Below, in pieces: positions 63,786 to 64,000 of a stretch of DNA of 64,000 nt. Source of the stretch: an uncultured Bacteroidota bacterium. GTDB lineage: Bacteria; Bacteroidota; Bacteroidia; Chitinophagales; Chitinophagaceae. The stretch is from positions 62,001-126,000 of the forward strand of contig CAILUU010000016.1 of NCBI GenBank assembly GCA_903837525.1, written 5' to 3'. Each line of letters opens with the position of its first letter. Positions within the stretch are counted from its first letter, which is position 1. Made by a program: the position numbers and the translations under genes. The notes under the pieces were generated by a model that ran no database searches, was not told where the DNA came from, and saw only the letters and a list, made by a program, of their open reading frames with translations.

Positions 63786-64000
63786 TTATTGCCGTATCAA
63801 CACCACCGTTCCCTTTAACTTAATCTTCTTCCCTGTATAATCTGTAGCCTCAGCAATCCACACAAATGTTGCAGGGTCTTGTGGTCGTCCACCAAAAGTA
63901 CCATCCCAACCTCTTACTAAATCTGTACTACTGTAAACCATTTGGCCCCAGCGGTTATATACCTGAAATAAATCTAACGACTTTATGCCCAAAGCAATTG
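63786..64000 (-). CDS. T9SS type B sorting domain, C-terminal end of a larger protein (cut by window edge)
   Basis: The reading frame is open to the last base of the window, so this is only the 3' end of a gene on the minus strand. The visible ~71 residues match the type B (gliding motility-associated, CHU_C-like) C-terminal sorting domain: LFQVYNRWGQMVYSS, GWDGTFGGRPQDPATFVW and the ending GTVVLIRQ. Such domains direct export by the type IX system and surface attachment or release. The cargo lies outside the window. Confidence 0.87.
   Translation of the reverse strand, partial: IALGIKSLDLFQVYNRWGQMVYSSTDLVRGWDGTFGGRPQDPATFVWIAEATDYTGKKIKLKGTVVLIRQ

Noticed and set aside
1-64000. tRNA, rRNA, CRISPR arrays, insertion sequences or prophage genes
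   Set aside because: I looked at all gaps and both strands and saw no tRNA T-loop motif (GGTTCRANTCC), no regular spacer-repeat array and no transposase, integrase or phage structural gene.

Overview
The window is an AT-rich stretch of a Bacteroidota chromosome, most likely from the Chitinophagaceae or a close relative. The signs are a SusC/SusD pair with a DUF1735 lipoprotein, two type IX secretion (T9SS) sorting domains, a PD40/OmpA protein, DUF3467, DUF4105 and DUF6702 proteins, -7 promoter boxes of the TAnnTTTG type, and almost no Shine-Dalgarno sequences. I saw no tRNA, rRNA, insertion sequence, prophage or CRISPR array. Most genes are housekeeping or envelope genes.

Layout. 1-8.9 kb: the end of a sortilin/VPS10-like protein, a cysteine-rich radical SAM protein, an S9 peptidase, an acyl-CoA-binding protein, a second VPS10-like BNR protein, a MORN-like protein and an esterase. 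8.9-12.5 kb: an M1 peptidase, HupE/UreJ and DUF6702 cluster. 12.5-19 kb: a CNNM/CorC membrane protein, then a PAP2 phosphatase, an ArnT-like glycosyltransferase, an LtaS-like sulfatase-fold transferase and a methyltransferase. 19-25.8 kb: glmM, a cysteine desulfurase, sucA, a PqiA-like protein and rpsT. 25.9-32.3 kb: a large T9SS-exported endonuclease I, an SDR, a 3'-5' exonuclease and small exported proteins. 32.4-38.6 kb: a split str operon, with fusA separated from rpsL-rpsG by an opposing DEAD-box helicase, and a BCAT gene. 38.6-40.6 kb: a HolD-like small protein, rdgB, a thioesterase and DUF3467. 40.8-49.6 kb, all leftward: DUF1735, SusD, SusC, a helix-hairpin-helix outer-membrane protein and a PorV-like barrel. 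49.7-58.2 kb, all rightward: folD, queE, an OmpA/PD40 protein, dprA, guaB, DUF4105 and an alpha/beta hydrolase. 58.3-60.2 kb: an RRM protein and rpsF-rpsR-rplI. 60.5-64 kb: an MFS transporter, a frameshifted M14 peptidase and the end of a T9SS type B cargo protein.

The most notable signals are: (i) a one-base expansion in an 8-T run that breaks the M14 peptidase; (ii) short dispersed repeats, also present between genes, that lie in frame inside SucA, QueE and two signal peptides; (iii) a predicted outer-membrane barrel carrying a ComEA-like DNA-binding domain next to a PorV-like protein; (iv) a small conserved-looking protein whose C-terminus resembles DNA polymerase III psi; (v) the broken str operon, where fusA has its own promoter and a long structured leader; and (vi) several -7 promoter boxes only 3-4 bases from the start codon, implying near-leaderless mRNAs. 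I did not recognise a defence system or biosynthetic cluster. The HHH-barrel/PorV-like pair is the best candidate for an undescribed machine.
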